A stretch of DNA of 64,000 bases, from assembly GCA_030706405.1 (NCBI GenBank), contig JAUZOO010000007.1, positions 186,001-250,000 on the forward strand, in the 5' to 3' direction. Below, one piece after another: positions 45,047 through 54,611 of this stretch. Every line of letters starts with the position of its first letter. Within the stretch, counting starts at the first letter, position 1. The notes below the pieces were generated by a model. It saw only the letters and a list, made by a program, of their open reading frames with translations. It searched no databases and was not told where the DNA came from. The stretch comes from Bacteroidota bacterium (GTDB lineage Bacteria > Bacteroidota > Bacteroidia > Bacteroidales > JAAUTT01). A program made the position numbers and the translations under genes.

Positions 45047-47770
45047 ATGACAAAACCACACGGAGTATTAATATTACTCATAGTTCTTTGCACGCCATGT
45101 GCATTCGGAAAAATCAAAGTAGAGAAACCGGTTACCGAGTATAATGCCAATCCAATAGGAATTGACATAGCTAAACCTCGTTTAAGCTGGCAGCTGATTT
45201 CGGACGTCAACAACAGTTTGCAAACAGCCTACGAGATACATGCCGCCGATTCCCCGGAATTATTAAAAGGGAACAAAAAACTGCTCTGGAACTCGGGAAA
45301 AGTTACCAGCGACCAGTCCGTAAATATAGAATACGCCGGCCCGGCTTTGAAGTCGGCTCAACGGGTATGGTGGCAGGTGAGAGTTTGGGACAACAAAGGC
45401 AATGCGTCAGCCTGGAGTGAGCCTGCTTACTGGGAAATGGGTATACTTAGCCCTACAGAATGGACAGCTCAATGGATAAGCCGTAAAGAGGAAAAAGGCT
45501 CTCATCCTTGTCAGTATTTCCGCAAAGATTTCTCACCCACAAAAAAAATAAGTTCAGCCAGGGTATACATAACATCGCTGGGCTTATACCAGTTATTCCT
45601 TAACGGGAAGAAGGTAAGCAACGATTTGTTCACCCCGGGTTGGACCAGCTATAACAAACGACTTCAGTACCAAACTTACGACGTGAGCGCCCTCCTTGGT
45701 AAGGACAATGCCATTGGCGTTATCCTTGGCGATGGTTGGTATCGCGGTAAAATAGGATGGTCCAGCCAGGACGGATATTATGGCAACAAACTCGCACTGC
45801 TGTTCCAATTGCAGATTAAATATACGGATGGGACTTCCGAAACCATCGCATCAAACAACGACTGGAAGGTTACTACCGGCCCCATTCTTGCCTCAGGCAT
45901 TTACGATGGCGAAACTTATGATGCCCGGTTGGAACTTCCCGGCTGGAATCAACCCGGCTTCAAGGACAATAATTGGGAGATGGTGGAAATTCTTCAACAC
46001 TCCAAAGATATGCTAACCGCTCCCCAAGGAGTCCCGGTGAAAGCCATTCAGGAAATACACCCCGTGAAAATAATTACCACCCCCAAAGGCGAAACCGTTT
46101 ACGACATGGGCCAGAACATGGTGGGTTGGGTGCGACTGAATGTTCGTGGCAACAAAGGCGACAAGGTGATTTTAAAATTTGCCGAAGTGCTCGATAAACA
46201 AGGCAACTTCTACACCGATAACCTTCGAAGCGCTAAATCTACAGATACTTATATCCTGAAAGGAAATGAAGAGGAAGTGTTTGAGCCACATTTTACCTTT
46301 CACGGCTTTCGCTTTGTAAAACTCGAAGGATTTCCGGGTACACCGGCATTAAATAACATCACCGGAGTTGTTATTCACTCTGCGATGGAGCCTACCGGTT
46401 CATTCTCGTGTTCCAATGCATTGATTAATCAGTTACAACACAATATCCAGTGGGGACAACGTGGTAACTTTCTCGATGTTCCTACCGATTGCCCTCAACG
46501 TGACGAACGGCTCGGATGGACCGGCGATGCACAGGTGTTTAGTATGACAGCGGCTTATAATTTTAACGTGGCTCCGTTCTTTACCAAATGGACGAAAGAT
46601 ATTGCCGCCGATCAACTTCCCAATGGCAAGGTTCCGCATGTAATACCGGATGTTTTGAAAGGTGAAGGCGGCTCAACTGCTTGGGCCGATGTCTCCATTA
46701 TCATTCCCTGGACGGTTTACCGGGTTTATGGCGATACCCGCATACTGGAAACCCAATATCCCAGCATGAAAGCCTGGGTCGATTACATGAAAAACAGAGC
46801 CGGCGACGACTATCTCTGGACTGAAGATGGTCATTTTGGTGATTGGCTGGCGTTTGCTTCTACAAATTCCGATTACACGGGAGCTACCACCGAAAAGGAT
46901 TTAATTGCGACTGCTTATTTTGAATACTCCACCAAGCTTTTAAGTAAGATTGCGCGGATTATCGGCCGTACCCAGGATGCTGATGAGTACGAAAAGTTGG
47001 CTCAAAAGATAAAAAATGCGTTTATCGAAGAATATGTTACTCCTAAAGGAAGGTTGGTTTCGCATACACAAACGGCCTATGCCCTTGCGTTATCATTTGA
47101 TTTATTACCAGAGCAACTAAAAGGGAAAGCTGCCGAATACTTTGCAAACGATGTGAAGAAATTTGGGCATCTTACCACCGGGTTTGTGGGGACTCCATTA
47201 TTGTGCAGTACACTATCTTCGATCGATCGCGACGATCTGGCATTCATGCTCCTTACCCGGCAGCAATATCCATCGTGGCTTTACCCGGTTACCCAGGGCG
47301 CTACCACCATTTGGGAACGCTGGGATGGCCAAAAACCTGACGGGACCTTCCAGGATGTGGGCATGAACAGCTTTAACCACTATGCCTACGGAGCCATTGG
47401 CGAGTGGCTGTACTCCCATGTAAGCGGAATCAATTACGATCTGGCATATCCGGGATACAAGCATATCCTCTTTATACCTCACGTCGGAGGTGGCCTCACT
47501 CAAGCTACCGGAGATTTTACGTCCATGTATGGGAAAATAACTTCGAGCTGGAAACTGGAAAACGACGTCTTTACCTACGAAGTGTCGGTACCCGCCAATA
47601 CTACGGCTACGGCAGTATTGCCCAACGCAACCCTCAAAGATGTTCTCATAAATGCGGTTCCTGCCGAGAAAGCGCTAAAAGACGCCATAAAGTTGGATGG
47701 AAACCAGCTATCAGTTGAGTTGGGCTCCGGCAATTATAAATTTCAATACCCCATGCCGATTAAGAAATAG
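45047..47770 (+). CDS. Secreted GH78 alpha-L-rhamnosidase
   Basis: A 907-aa exported glycosidase that removes terminal alpha-L-rhamnose from plant or bacterial polysaccharides. The signal peptide ends near CAFGKIK. Domains in order: N-terminal beta-sandwiches (~25-340), an (alpha/alpha)6 catalytic barrel (~440-790) with the family block DVPTDCPQRDERLGWTGD carrying catalytic acids, and a C-terminal beta-domain. Length is typical. A duplicated terminator module flanks the gene on both sides. No other rhamnose gene adjoins it. A palindrome and tandem sites upstream suggest induced expression. Confidence 0.94.
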   Translation: MTKPHGVLILLIVLCTPCAFGKIKVEKPVTEYNANPIGIDIAKPRLSWQLISDVNNSLQTAYEIHAADSPELLKGNKKLLWNSGKVTSDQSVNIEYAGPALKSAQRVWWQVRVWDNKGNASAWSEPAYWEMGILSPTEWTAQWISRKEEKGSHPCQYFRKDFSPTKKISSARVYITSLGLYQLFLNGKKVSNDLFTPGWTSYNKRLQYQTYDVSALLGKDNAIGVILGDGWYRGKIGWSSQDGYYGNKLALLFQLQIKYTDGTSETIASNNDWKVTTGPILASGIYDGETYDARLELPGWNQPGFKDNNWEMVEILQHSKDMLTAPQGVPVKAIQEIHPVKIITTPKGETVYDMGQNMVGWVRLNVRGNKGDKVILKFAEVLDKQGNFYTDNLRSAKSTDTYILKGNEEEVFEPHFTFHGFRFVKLEGFPGTPALNNITGVVIHSAMEPTGSFSCSNALINQLQHNIQWGQRGNFLDVPTDCPQRDERLGWTGDAQVFSMTAAYNFNVAPFFTKWTKDIAADQLPNGKVPHVIPDVLKGEGGSTAWADVSIIIPWTVYRVYGDTRILETQYPSMKAWVDYMKNRAGDDYLWTEDGHFGDWLAFASTNSDYTGATTEKDLIATAYFEYSTKLLSKIARIIGRTQDADEYEKLAQKIKNAFIEEYVTPKGRLVSHTQTAYALALSFDLLPEQLKGKAAEYFANDVKKFGHLTTGFVGTPLLCSTLSSIDRDDLAFMLLTRQQYPSWLYPVTQGATTIWERWDGQKPDGTFQDVGMNSFNHYAYGAIGEWLYSHVSGINYDLAYPGYKHILFIPHVGGGLTQATGDFTSMYGKITSSWKLENDVFTYEVSVPANTTATAVLPNATLKDVLINAVPAEKALKDAIKLDGNQLSVELGSGNYKFQYPMPIKK

Positions 47771-47855
47771 CAGTACTCAGTAGAACGTATTGAGTACTTA
47801 GACAAACGACGCCCTTAGGTTTATTTTGGATAAATCTAAGGGCGTTTTGTTTTTG
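47761..47855. repeat. Terminator-module repeat, copy 2
   Basis: Second copy of the module at 44717-44810, again starting at the stop codon (AAGAAATAG) of the preceding gene. Its stem is GCCCTTAG/CTAAGGGC instead of GCCCATTG/CAATGGGC, so pairing is kept despite sequence change. The hairpin (~47808-47846) is followed by TTTTGTTTTT and terminates the GH78 gene. Confidence 0.75.
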
Positions 47856-48331
47856 AATATGTAACTATTTGAAAATATATAAATTAGGTTATTGGGTGGG
47901 TGAAAATAAAGAAAGAGTAGTAATGAGAAAAGATACTATTATACATAACCTTAATGTCTTGAGATATACTAACACCATCCTTTTAATTGGCGTTAAATAA
48001 CTACAAAATAAAAGTTAATCTCCAACTTTGTATTTCATAGTTTCGAACTAACGGGGGGGAATATGAATAATTAACCGGTTACTGACAATATTAATTTTTG
48101 AACAATTATGCACCAAAACATAAACAATAATTAAAAAGAAAATTAAATTAGCAGGATAAATAATATACTGTACTAGCTATAGGTGAAATTGAGTAATTGT
48201 TGTTGATTGCGGTTGCCGGTTTATTAGCGGCAGTCATGTTGGGATAATTTTGATTGAAAATAGCTCATTATTATTTAAAAAACAGACTCTTATAATTTTT
48301 AATATTGATTATCATTTAAAAAAGGATGCTT
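47856..48331. other. AT-rich intergenic region before the DUF3857 gene
   Basis: About 475 bp with no credible gene. A TAATTTTG -7 element at 48245-48252 probably starts the downstream transcript with a leader of about 75 nt. A run of seven G residues lies near 48051. No hairpin or repeat stands out. Confidence 0.5.
48245..48252 (+). promoter_or_regulatory. -7 element upstream of the DUF3857 gene
   Basis: TAATTTTG is an exact TAnnTTTG match 79 bp upstream of the ATG at 48332. No -33 element at good spacing. Confidence 0.4.
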
Positions 48332-51300
48332 ATGCTTAAGAAACTATTATTTACAGGGTTACTCTTATTTATTGTCTCAAAAGTTATTCCCAACGAGCTG
48401 ACGGAAGGGTATAAGTCATTTATTGACAATGACATCAAACAAGCTTATCAGCATTTTACAGCCGCTACCTTAATTCCTGAAACAAAAGCCGAGGCCTATC
48501 TGATGCTTTCGCTCCTATCAACCACAGATAAGGATCAGGCTACCTCGTTTGGCTATTTCATGGACTTTTATAAAAATTCCGAAACCCCCGATCCTTATGT
48601 AATAGCACTGTTTAATCATAAGAGTGTGTTAAGTTACTCCACGTTGAAATCAAATGCTCAGATAGCCTGGTTAGAGGAGCTAAACAAACGGCCTAACCTT
48701 AATTCTACCTTGAAAGCCTATATAAATGAAGTTTTGGCTAAACATTATGAATATACTTATGACTTGAAACGGGCTAAAGAATATTTTTCAAATATTGGAG
48801 CCGTTATGAATTGGCAGATTGTCGGGGATTTCGAAAATATTTCTTCCAGTGGGTACGACAAAGAGTATGCACCGGTTAGTCATCCGGAGCCTGAATCCGT
48901 TTTTAAAAACAAGCTCAATGCCGATGTTAAATGGTTTAATCTATACAATCAGTTGCCAGGCAAATGGATTGATCTTACGTATAATTTTTATTGTAATAAT
49001 TCATTAATATACGCTCAAACCTTTTGTGAAAGCCCCATAGATCAAACTGTTTATTTCAGGATAGGAACCTCCGGGTCGTTGAAATTATGGGTAAACGACC
49101 AGTTACTTTTTCATGAAGAAGAAGAGCGCAATAATGGGTTAGATACTTACATTATTCCTGTTAAAGTTACCAAGGGTAATAACCGCATTTTATTACAACT
49201 CGGGTGCAGTAAAATTGAACAATGTAATTTTTTGTTTCGAGCAACGGATAAATTGGGTAATTTATCAAAGGACCTGACCTTTTCGAATACTTTCAAAACA
49301 TACAATAAAAATGTTCAGGATATTCCTAAACCAGCAGTTTCATACGCAGAAGAATGTCTGTTGCAAAAGATTAACGAAAATCCAGACAAGCTGGTCAACT
49401 ATCTGGTTCTTGCGAATGCCTACTTGGCCAATGATAAGATTCATGATGCTATGCAGATCCTGTTAAATGCTCAGAAAATGGCCCCCAATTGCAGTTTTAT
49501 TCTCCGGCAACTATCAGAGCTTTATACCCGTGACCAGAACAGAACATTAAACAGCCTGACCTGGGAAAAATTAAAACAGGTCGATCCTGACAATCCTAAT
49601 GTTTTGGATTACGTTATAGATAATGCTTTTGAAGCTAAAAATTACACTGAAGCCCGGAAGTATATCGAAAAGAGAGAAAAATTATACGGAGAGAATAGAG
49701 AATTAGCTTATTATAAATTAAAATTAGCATCCTCGGATAACAAAACCGAAGAATATACTGCATTATTAGAAAAGTATTATGCTGCTTATTCCGATGACTA
49801 TGAGTTTGTTTATGATAAATATCAGTTTGAGAAAGAATATAAACAGGATAAAAAAACGGCAATAAAAGTATTGAAACAGTTTACCCGGAAATTTTTTAAT
49901 AAAACAGCCCTTAAATTACTATCCGATGAATATGTTGAAGCCGGGATGTTTAATGAAGGGTATGAAACCATGAAGAAATTGGCCGACTACTATTCGTTTA
50001 ATGATTCATACTATAAACTGTTAGGATTGTATGACTTAAAAAACAAAAATTACAATTCGGCCAGGCATTATTTTGAGGAAATTATAAAGATTGCACCGTA
50101 TTATGGCCCATACCATGGCAATTTGGCCAAAGTTTTCGAGGAATCCGGAGAAACGGATAAAGCAATAAACGAATATAAATCGAATATTGTATATAAACCG
50201 GACGATTACGAGGCTATTGCCAAGTTGCGAAGCTTACAGTCGAAAAAGGAGGTATTCGAATATTTCCCCACAAAAGATTATTATAAGATATATGAGAATT
50301 CGCCCTCTGCCTCTGATTTTCCTTCGGATAATTTTTTATCATTATCCGAAGACCGGCAAGTTGTTTTATATGAAAATGGAGGCTGCGAATTGCGTCAGAT
50401 TCTTTTGCTGAAAGCTTTAACTTTAAAAGGCATTGATTATCTGAAAGAGTATAAAATCAGTTATGCCTCAAATGAAGAATATACCGTTGAAAAGGCAGAA
50501 GTGCTTAAAAAGAATGGCAACCGTTTGAAAGCCGAAGTAAATGATAATCATATTGTATATACTTCTCTTGAACCGGGCGATGCCGTATTCTTGATTTTTA
50601 AAAAAAGCAGGGGTGTCTCCGATCAAATGACCAAACAGTTCTATGAAAAATGGCTGATGAATAATTGGTATGCTACTCAAAATTTAGAGTATAATTTATT
50701 GGTGTCTAAAAATGTAAAGTTTAATTACAAAATGGATAATTCCAACATTGAACCTACTGTGGCGGATGTGGATGATTATAAGCTTTATTCGTGGAAAACA
50801 ACTGCCAATAAATCGTTGCAACTTGAATCCTACATGCCAGCTATGGTCGATATCGGACAAGTGTTAAGTATATCAACTTTGCCGGATTGGGATTATGTTT
50901 CAAAATGGTATTATGACATTTCTTATACAAAATCAAAACCAGATAAGGAAGTTGTAGAAGTTGTCAACGATTTGCTTAAAGGAAAAGAAAACCTTTCGCA
51001 AACTCAAAAAGCCCGTGTTTTTTATAATTATATTGAACAAAATATTCGATATAGCTCCGTTTCATTTCGTCAGAGTCCCACTGTTCCTCAAAAAGCCTCC
51101 CAGGTTCTTGTAACCAAGATAGGCGATTGTAAGGATCTTTCAATCCTTTTTACCTCTATGTGTAAGGTTGCCGGAATCAATGCAAATGTCGAATTGGTTA
51201 TTCGTCGTCAAAATGGAACTAATTGGATGAGTTTGCCATCATTTGATTTTGACCATGCCATAGCAAAAGCAAATCTGGATGGGAAGGATTATTATATAGA

Positions 51301-52069
51301 GCTCACATCGAGTTATTATCCGTTTGCAGCTTTAGGTGAGGCTCATATCAACGCTATAACGCTTGATGTCAACAATGACCATGCTGCGAAAGTTGTTCCC
51401 CAGGCATTGACTTCGAATACCCGTCTCCAAAATAATACGTATAGAGAATCCAGGGTTTCCTTTACCGGAGATGTCATGAATAGCACTATTTCCACCAAAA
51501 GAACTGGCGTTATGGCGGCTAATACCCGTTCATACTATCGGGATTTAGGGAAAGAAGAACGTGAAAAAGAATTCAATAAATCGTTAACAACCGATTATTC
51601 TAATATCAAGCTTTTAGCCTTAACGTTTGATCCTAATCTTTACAATTGTGCGGATACGCTTAGTTATAACTATACTTTTACTGCACCTAAAGTGTTTACA
51701 AAACTTAATGATTTGTCCATCGTTAAGCTTCCTCTTGTTGATAAATTAGATCCGATGCAATTTCTTTCGTTAGAAGAACGTATTTATCCAATTGAGTCAT
51801 GGAAATACAATACCTGTGACACGCTCATCGAAAAACTTAACATTATGATTCCCGAAAATAAAAAATTGGTTGAAGTGCCAAAGACGGTCAATTATTCTTG
51901 TAAACAAGCTGATTATGCGTTAACATTTAATCTTTCCGGAAAAGAATTGATGGTAACAAGAACGATGGTTAATAAATTGAATTATGTACCTGTACAGGAT
52001 TATGCTCAATACCGAAGTTTCATCGAGTCTGTTGTTAGTTCGGATAACCAACAAATAGGGTTTAAGTAA
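48332..52069 (+). CDS. Large exported TPR protein with DUF3857 and transglutaminase-like domains
   Basis: A 1245-aa protein with an N-terminal signal peptide (MLKKLLFTGLLLFIVS). Residues ~20-340 hold alpha-helical repeats and a beta-sandwich; ~350-620 are TPR-like repeats (YYGPYHGNLAKVFEESGETD; MAPNCSFILRQLSELYTRDQ); ~640-800 fit DUF3857; ~880-1010 form a transglutaminase-like papain-fold domain with Cys in KIGDCKDLSILFTSMCKVAG, His in SFDFDHAIAKANL and an acidic residue in DYYIELTSSYYP. The C-terminal ~200 residues are beta-rich (DUF3858-like). The architecture is known in Bacteroidota, function unknown; protein cross-linking or proteolysis in the periplasm is plausible. Either ATG (48326 or 48332) could be used; AAAGG spacing favours 48332. 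Confidence 0.82.
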   Translation: MLKKLLFTGLLLFIVSKVIPNELTEGYKSFIDNDIKQAYQHFTAATLIPETKAEAYLMLSLLSTTDKDQATSFGYFMDFYKNSETPDPYVIALFNHKSVLSYSTLKSNAQIAWLEELNKRPNLNSTLKAYINEVLAKHYEYTYDLKRAKEYFSNIGAVMNWQIVGDFENISSSGYDKEYAPVSHPEPESVFKNKLNADVKWFNLYNQLPGKWIDLTYNFYCNNSLIYAQTFCESPIDQTVYFRIGTSGSLKLWVNDQLLFHEEEERNNGLDTYIIPVKVTKGNNRILLQLGCSKIEQCNFLFRATDKLGNLSKDLTFSNTFKTYNKNVQDIPKPAVSYAEECLLQKINENPDKLVNYLVLANAYLANDKIHDAMQILLNAQKMAPNCSFILRQLSELYTRDQNRTLNSLTWEKLKQVDPDNPNVLDYVIDNAFEAKNYTEARKYIEKREKLYGENRELAYYKLKLASSDNKTEEYTALLEKYYAAYSDDYEFVYDKYQFEKEYKQDKKTAIKVLKQFTRKFFNKTALKLLSDEYVEAGMFNEGYETMKKLADYYSFNDSYYKLLGLYDLKNKNYNSARHYFEEIIKIAPYYGPYHGNLAKVFEESGETDKAINEYKSNIVYKPDDYEAIAKLRSLQSKKEVFEYFPTKDYYKIYENSPSASDFPSDNFLSLSEDRQVVLYENGGCELRQILLLKALTLKGIDYLKEYKISYASNEEYTVEKAEVLKKNGNRLKAEVNDNHIVYTSLEPGDAVFLIFKKSRGVSDQMTKQFYEKWLMNNWYATQNLEYNLLVSKNVKFNYKMDNSNIEPTVADVDDYKLYSWKTTANKSLQLESYMPAMVDIGQVLSISTLPDWDYVSKWYYDISYTKSKPDKEVVEVVNDLLKGKENLSQTQKARVFYNYIEQNIRYSSVSFRQSPTVPQKASQVLVTKIGDCKDLSILFTSMCKVAGINANVELVIRRQNGTNWMSLPSFDFDHAIAKANLDGKDYYIELTSSYYPFAALGEAHINAITLDVNNDHAAKVVPQALTSNTRLQNNTYRESRVSFTGDVMNSTISTKRTGVMAANTRSYYRDLGKEEREKEFNKSLTTDYSNIKLLALTFDPNLYNCADTLSYNYTFTAPKVFTKLNDLSIVKLPLVDKLDPMQFLSLEERIYPIESWKYNTCDTLIEKLNIMIPENKKLVEVPKTVNYSCKQADYALTFNLSGKELMVTRTMVNKLNYVPVQDYAQYRSFIESVVSSDNQQIGFK

Positions 52070-52104
52070 TGATTTGAACCAATAATATACTGGGCATTTT
52101 CACA

Positions 52105-52140
52105 AGGGCTTCATGTTGGCAGCTGCCAACATGAAGCCCT
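52105..52140. terminator. Perfect 36-bp palindrome between convergent genes
   Basis: The half AGGGCTTCATGTTGGCAG is followed at once by its exact reverse complement, giving an 18-bp stem without spacer. It sits between convergent genes ending at 52069 and 52159, so a bidirectional terminator is the natural reading, although no T-run follows on either strand. Confidence 0.65.
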
Positions 52141-52158
52141 ATTCATTAGCGGGAATGC

Positions 52159-52755
52159 TCATTTGAGCGCTTCAAGCTTACTTTCTTCATTTTTAACATC
52201 ATATTCATTCAGTTGCTCGAGTTCTTCGTTAATAAGATTATTCCACTCTGCTTGCTTGGTCTTTAATTTACCGTGTTCCGTTTCTTCATCATATTTTCCC
52301 TGGAATACATCGGCTTCCAGCGTAAGCAGGTTAATACCCGATTCAAGGACTTGGACAGATTGCTTCGGATTGAAATTTTGAAGAAACTTGCGCAGTTTTC
52401 GGGCATATAATTCGGAAATGTCAAAATGTCCCTGTTCGTGTTTTAGCAGAATTTCGGAGATAGTATCTCTCGTCCACGATTTATTCTTTCTAAAATAGCT
52501 CACGACTTTAAAAGTTAATCGTTTACCTGTATTCTCGTACAAAATAGATATGTCAGTAGAGGCTATTGCTACATTATCGGTGGCAGAATCCAATGGAGAG
52601 ACCTTCCCTCTGAAATCGCTCCACGTAAGACGTTTATGTTTGTTCCAGTAAATAATTGCATCATTGGTATTCTGCGAAAACATAGGAGCACTTATAAAGA
52701 GCAGTATAATCCCTGTCTGAATATAGCGCAGTAAAAATCGCATTTTCAATATCAT
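52159..52755 (-). CDS. Secreted DUF922-type putative zinc protease
   Basis: A 198-aa exported protein. The signal peptide ends near PMFSQN. The family core is KRLTWSDFRGK (~residue 40) and LLKHEQGHFDISELYARKLR, which contains an HExxH-like metal site (~residue 107). DUF922 proteins are predicted zinc-dependent proteases. ATG at 52755 or 52743 could be the start. It lies 54 bp downstream of the MBL hydrolase gene in the same direction and may be in its operon. Confidence 0.75.
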   Translation of the reverse strand: MILKMRFLLRYIQTGIILLFISAPMFSQNTNDAIIYWNKHKRLTWSDFRGKVSPLDSATDNVAIASTDISILYENTGKRLTFKVVSYFRKNKSWTRDTISEILLKHEQGHFDISELYARKLRKFLQNFNPKQSVQVLESGINLLTLEADVFQGKYDEETEHGKLKTKQAEWNNLINEELEQLNEYDVKNEESKLEALK

Positions 52756-52809
52756 ATCGAGTTGGTCTGTATTAACCAGTGTCTTGGTTGTTGGTGCTAA
52801 TTGGGATGG

Positions 52810-53634
52810 TTACTTGATTTTAGAAGGTTCATACACAATACTTACGCCATTGAGTGTGGCTATAGTCGGATCTGGTCCCCCTATTTTAGGAACCTTTATG
52901 TTATAAGGTTTGGGCGAGGGGGCATTTTCGTTGTTAATAGCCTCGGAAAGCATCCGCATATTTTTGATATAGTCGATATTGAAAGCCTTTTTTACGTACG
53001 GATAATGTCCGCAATAAATTTTACTGATACCTTTGTTCATCAGTTGCTCCATTTTCCGGCACGATTGAATATAGGTCTCCATAGGCGAGAATGGCCACAG
53101 TTGAAGCCATACTAACCCCGAGCCAAATGCGTCGCCCGAAAAACAATTACCGGCAGCGCGGTCAAGAAGCACGATAGAGCCCGGCGTATGACCCGGCATG
53201 TGTTTTACTTCAATTTTTTTATCTCCAAGATCGAAAACATCCCCGTCGTTCACAAAGTGAGTCTTCCCTTTATAGGGTTTAATGCGGCTTAATAATACGG
53301 TGTCTGCGGCATGATAATAAATGTCCGGGAAAGGCTCGATATTTCCCGCATGGTCAATATGGATATGAGTAATGACGACATAAAGGGGCTTTTGCGTAAT
53401 ATGCTGAACTACCTCATCCAGCTTTTCGCATTTGGTTCCGGTATCGATAAGCATCGCCTTTTTGCTTCCTTCAATGATATACATCGTAGTTTTATCGGTA
53501 GTTTCAACTACCCATAACTTGTCTTCGAGCTTGGTAATTGTTAAGTCGGCATTACTAAATACCTGTGCCGAGATGCTTGAGAACATTCCGATTGTTAACA
53601 AAAGTGTAAATAATAAGTAGTTTCTGTTTTTCAT
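52810..53634 (-). CDS. Exported MBL-fold metallo-hydrolase
   Basis: A 274-aa metallo-beta-lactamase-fold hydrolase with a signal peptide (YLLFTLLLTIGMFSSISAQ). The metal motif HxHxDH appears as THIHIDHAGN (~residue 96), with further ligands in MPGHTPGS and CFSGDAFGS and a late His in IYCGHYPY. This resembles other generic MBL hydrolases rather than a proven carbapenemase. ATG at 53634 is preferred to an upstream start because it begins the signal peptide. It probably has its own promoter at 53715-53722. Confidence 0.85.
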   Translation of the reverse strand: MKNRNYLLFTLLLTIGMFSSISAQVFSNADLTITKLEDKLWVVETTDKTTMYIIEGSKKAMLIDTGTKCEKLDEVVQHITQKPLYVVITHIHIDHAGNIEPFPDIYYHAADTVLLSRIKPYKGKTHFVNDGDVFDLGDKKIEVKHMPGHTPGSIVLLDRAAGNCFSGDAFGSGLVWLQLWPFSPMETYIQSCRKMEQLMNKGISKIYCGHYPYVKKAFNIDYIKNMRMLSEAINNENAPSPKPYNIKVPKIGGPDPTIATLNGVSIVYEPSKIK

Positions 53635-53714
53635 GTTATTGGAAATTAATTCAACAATTTTTATAATAATCAACGTCAAGTGTTATTGTTATTAACTATT
53701 CGATTAGCGGGCAA

Positions 53715-53722
53715 CAAAAGTA
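53715..53722 (-). promoter_or_regulatory. -7 element upstream of the MBL gene
   Basis: On the minus strand this reads TACTTTTG, an exact TAnnTTTG match 80 bp upstream of the MBL ATG at 53634. No good -33 element is seen. Confidence 0.4.
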
Positions 53723-53817
53723 AACTCTCCCTGAAATAACCGGGCGGAATTAAAATTTTGCTCATCGATACGGTTATAAGAAATGACAAGCAAAGGTTGA
53801 GGTGTGTTTTGTAGTGG

Positions 53818-54588
53818 TTATTTCAAAAAAAATAAAACAGGTATTGTTACTAATGATCTAACTTTTTGTCCATCTTTAATTGCAGGAGTCCAATTAGGCA
53901 TTAATTTGACGACTCTTAATGCTTCTTCGTTCAGCTCACTACATAAATTACGGATTAATTTAAAATTACTTAATTTCCCATCGCATTCTACGATACATTG
54001 GACAAAGACAAATCCAGCACAATCTGCTTCAATATCCGGCCAAATTAGTTTGCTGTTTATAAAATTATTAATTCTATCTCTTTTAGTTATTCCTTCAAAT
54101 CCTCTAAAATCTGGTAATACATCAACATCTTTACATACTGAATCATCTGTTTTATATTGCAAACATTTAAAATGTGTATATGGTATTTTTATTATTATTG
54201 ACATTTTAGTCTCAATCTTTTTCCCATTTTGAAGAGGAGGTTTCCATTTGGGTGCCAATTTAAATACTCTCATAATTTCGTATTCAACAAGGGTATCTTT
54301 AACCAGCCCTTTTACCCTTGATAAATATTGTGGATTAATATTTATATTTACCACGTTACCTAACGTATCAATTTCAAATTGAACAATTACTCTTCCTGTA
54401 GAATCTCCTAAATTTAATCGCTCATAATTAAAAGAGCTTTCTAAAAAACAGGAGAAGGCTTCTTCTCCTCCAGTGAATACAGGATATTGTTCAATAGGAT
54501 CAATAATAAGATCATCGTTTATGTTTTTATTCTGGCTGTATATATTAATTGAAACAAATAAAATAAATATTACAGATAAACTTTTCAT
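53818..54588 (-). CDS. Exported protein with two TonB_C-like domains
   Basis: A 256-aa protein with a signal peptide (MKSLSVIFILFVSINIYSQ) and two TonB C-terminal-like modules: one at ~65-150 (GRVIVQFEIDTLGNVVNINI ... WKPPLQNGKK) and one at ~180-256 (GFVFVQCIVECDGKLSNFKL ... NWTPAIKDGQKV). It lacks the long proline-rich spanning region of a true TonB, so an energy-transducing role is doubtful. ATG at 54588 begins the signal peptide; an open extension upstream runs into the transposase gene and is rejected. An IS5-family element begins 23 bp upstream and may have removed its native promoter. Confidence 0.75.
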   Translation of the reverse strand: MKSLSVIFILFVSINIYSQNKNINDDLIIDPIEQYPVFTGGEEAFSCFLESSFNYERLNLGDSTGRVIVQFEIDTLGNVVNININPQYLSRVKGLVKDTLVEYEIMRVFKLAPKWKPPLQNGKKIETKMSIIIKIPYTHFKCLQYKTDDSVCKDVDVLPDFRGFEGITKRDRINNFINSKLIWPDIEADCAGFVFVQCIVECDGKLSNFKLIRNLCSELNEEALRVVKLMPNWTPAIKDGQKVRSLVTIPVLFFLK

Positions 54589-54611
54589 AGAGGCTTTTTT
54601 AAATTGATTAA

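Noticed and set aside
52810-53634. A subclass B beta-lactamase resistance gene
   Set aside because: The HxHxDH motif is shared by the whole MBL superfamily, and nothing specific to class B beta-lactamases is seen. Generic hydrolase is the safer call.
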